A stretch of DNA of 64,000 bases from Paenibacillus sp. FSL R10-2734 (GTDB taxonomy: Bacteria > Bacillota > Bacilli > Paenibacillales > Paenibacillaceae): positions 5,890,001 to 5,954,000 of the forward strand of contig NZ_CP150170.1 in the NCBI RefSeq assembly GCF_037963865.1, written 5' to 3'. Positions 62,422-64,000 of this stretch are shown here, one piece after another. The notes below the pieces were generated by a model. That model had not been told where the DNA came from, searched no databases, and saw only the letters and a program-made list of their open reading frames with translations. How positions within the stretch are numbered: the stretch's first letter is position 1; each line of letters begins with the position of its first letter. Both the position numbers and the translations under genes were made by a program.

Positions 62422-64000
62422 TTATGCTAGGGAAGCTACTAATTCTTCTGCCTTAGCCAGTGCTTCGTCAAGCTTGGAAGCATCTTTACCACCGGCTTGT
62501 GCCATATCTGGACGTCCGCCACCGCCGCCGCCGCATACTGCTGCAACTTCTTTAACGATCTTACCAGCGTGGAAGCCCTTCTTCACCAGATCCTGTGGAA
62601 CGGCTACAACAAAGTTCACCTTGTCGTCCATTGCCGCACCAAGAACAAGTACAGCATCCGGAAGCTTGGATTTCAATTCATCTGCAGTAGAACGCAGAGC
62701 GTCCATATTGCCTGCTTGAACAGCAACTGCAAGGAGCTGCGTACCTGCGCCAACAGTCTTCACACTGCTTGTTAATTCAGCAGCAAATGTTGCGCTAAGC
62801 TTGGATTGCAGCGACTCATTCTCACGCGAAAGCTCACGTACTTGGTTATGCAGTGCTTCAATCCGTTTTGGAACATCGTTCAGAGAAGACTTTAGTAGAC
62901 CCGCAGATTGCTTGAGCAGATCCAGTTGACTCTCAGTGAATTGGTACGCGTAACGGCCTGTAACAGCTTCAATCCGGCGCACACCTGAGCCAATGCCACT
63001 TTCACTAAGCAGCTTGAAAATGCCGATCTGCGAAGTGTTAGATACGTGGCATCCACCGCAAAGCTCCAGGCTGTAATCGCCAACCTGAACTACTCGCACG
63101 ATGTTGCCGTATTTTTCACCAAATAGTGCCATTGCTCCCATAGCCTTAGCTTCATCAATTGGCTTGTTCTCAATAACTACATCAAGACCACGCCAGATTT
63201 GTGCATTCACACGATGCTCAATGTCGCTTAGTTCTTCCGGAGTAATCGCTCCGAAATGGGAGAAGTCAAACCGCAAACGTGCGCCTTCCACTAAAGATCC
63301 AGCTTGATTAACATGACCGCCAAGAACCTCTTTGAGCGCTTTGTGCAGTAGATGAGTGGCTGTATGGTTCTTCACGATATCTTCACGCTGTGCACGATCC
63401 ACTTCAGCGCGAACCGTTTCGCCTACTTTCAATTCTCCAGCTTCTACCGTTACCAAATGTACGTGTTGGCCATGTGGAGCCTTGAACAATCCTTTTACCT
63501 TAGCCGTAACCGAACCGCCAGTGAGATTACCAGTGTCACTCACTTGTCCGCCACTTTCAGCGTAGAACGGTGTTGCCTCAAGAATGACTTGGCATTCAAC
63601 GCCTTCTCCAGCAGTATCGACTAGTTCATCACCAACAACAATAGCCATGATTTTCGACTCTGTTACCGAGTCATTATATCCAACAAATTCACTTTTAACC
63701 GTCAGATCAGCTAATACGCCTCCCTGAATCTTCATGCTACCGCCGTCTTGACGTGCAGCTCTAGCGCGGTCACGCTGTTCTTGCATAGCTACATCGAAGC
63801 CATCAAGATCTACTGTTAATCCTTGCTCCGCTGCAAAATCCTCGGTCAGGTCAAACGGGAATCCGTAAGTGTCATATAACTTAAATGCATCGGCTCCAGC
63901 AATCGTGCTGAGTCCATCTGCTTTTGCTTTAGCGCTGATCTCGCCCAAGATAGCCAATCCGTCAGACAATGTCTCGTGGAAACGTTCTTCTTCTGTACGA
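62422..64000 (-). CDS. alaS: Alanyl-tRNA synthetase, C-terminal part (5' end outside the window)
   Basis: The frame is open to the right edge (EEERFHETLSDGLAIL), so about 526 C-terminal residues of a ~880-residue enzyme are present. It charges tRNA-Ala. Seen here: end of the tRNA-binding region, the editing domain with zinc-type motif HTATHLLH and the later CGGCH, and the DHHA1/C-Ala domain with GGGGGGRPDMAQAGG. The missing N-terminal catalytic domain lies beyond base 64000. The gene is followed by ireB and ruvX in the conserved order. Confidence 0.97.
   Translation of the reverse strand, partial: RTEEERFHETLSDGLAILGEISAKAKADGLSTIAGADAFKLYDTYGFPFDLTEDFAAEQGLTVDLDGFDVAMQEQRDRARAARQDGGSMKIQGGVLADLTVKSEFVGYNDSVTESKIMAIVVGDELVDTAGEGVECQVILEATPFYAESGGQVSDTGNLTGGSVTAKVKGLFKAPHGQHVHLVTVEAGELKVGETVRAEVDRAQREDIVKNHTATHLLHKALKEVLGGHVNQAGSLVEGARLRFDFSHFGAITPEELSDIEHRVNAQIWRGLDVVIENKPIDEAKAMGAMALFGEKYGNIVRVVQVGDYSLELCGGCHVSNTSQIGIFKLLSESGIGSGVRRIEAVTGRYAYQFTESQLDLLKQSAGLLKSSLNDVPKRIEALHNQVRELSRENESLQSKLSATFAAELTSSVKTVGAGTQLLAVAVQAGNMDALRSTADELKSKLPDAVLVLGAAMDDKVNFVVAVPQDLVKKGFHAGKIVKEVAAVCGGGGGGRPDMAQAGGKDASKLDEALAKAEELVASLA

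Overview
The window looks like chromosomal DNA of a low-to-middle G+C endospore-forming Bacillota, most probably a Paenibacillus. This rests on the block alaS - ireB - ruvX - DUF1292 - mltG - two U32 proteins (as in Bacillus), on glcT - ptsG - ptsH - ptsI with an almost textbook RAT/terminator leader, on nfeD - flotillin behind a SigW-type promoter, on YesM/YesN-type two-component proteins, and on strong GGAGG ribosome sites with many TTG/GTG starts. No rRNA, tRNA, CRISPR array or intact transposase was seen.

Layout. 1-2.0 kb: end of a MacAB/YknXYZ-like efflux operon. 2.2-6.5 kb: a membrane diguanylate cyclase and, convergent, a cytosolic type I pullulanase. 6.8-12.1 kb: the glucose PTS and its antiterminator GlcT. 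12.2-16.8 kb: an ABC exporter pair, then flotillin with its NfeD partner. 16.8-17.8 kb: a gene-free stretch with two 92 % identical direct repeats and a G/T-rich simple repeat. 17.8-24.2 kb: an iron alcohol dehydrogenase and the galKET operon with a divergent AraC-type regulator. 24.2-36.8 kb: mixed housekeeping genes (APH-type kinase, aldo/keto reductase, sirtuin, HAD phosphatase, lipase-like hydrolase, acyltransferase, ilvD, polysaccharide deacetylase, AI-2E-family protein, penicillin-binding protein).

36.9-56.8 kb is the most interesting part: a beta-mannan oligosaccharide utilisation island. The minus-strand uptake operon holds a lipoprotein binding protein, two permeases, a GH130 phosphorylase, a 47-residue zinc-ribbon protein, a CE7 acetyl esterase and a chemoreceptor. 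The plus-strand operon holds GH113 mannanase, a cellobiose 2-epimerase-like enzyme and a second GH130 enzyme. Control genes are an orphan AraC-type response regulator next to the catabolic operon, and an operon of histidine kinase - second binding protein (paralogous to the uptake one, but with no permeases) - LacI-type repressor - GNAT. A second, paralogous chemoreceptor closes the island. The inferred route is uptake, deacetylation, cytoplasmic cleavage by GH113, epimerisation of mannobiose to mannosyl-glucose, and phosphorolysis to mannose-1-phosphate plus glucose. The same 22-bp-period direct repeat (C)CTAAC lies at the catabolic and the kinase promoters, suggesting one shared regulator.

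57.1-64 kb: the conserved alaS-ireB-ruvX-mltG-U32 block, with alaS running off the right edge. Most genes lie on the minus strand. Start sites were chosen by ribosome-binding-site position, so several differ from the longest open frame.
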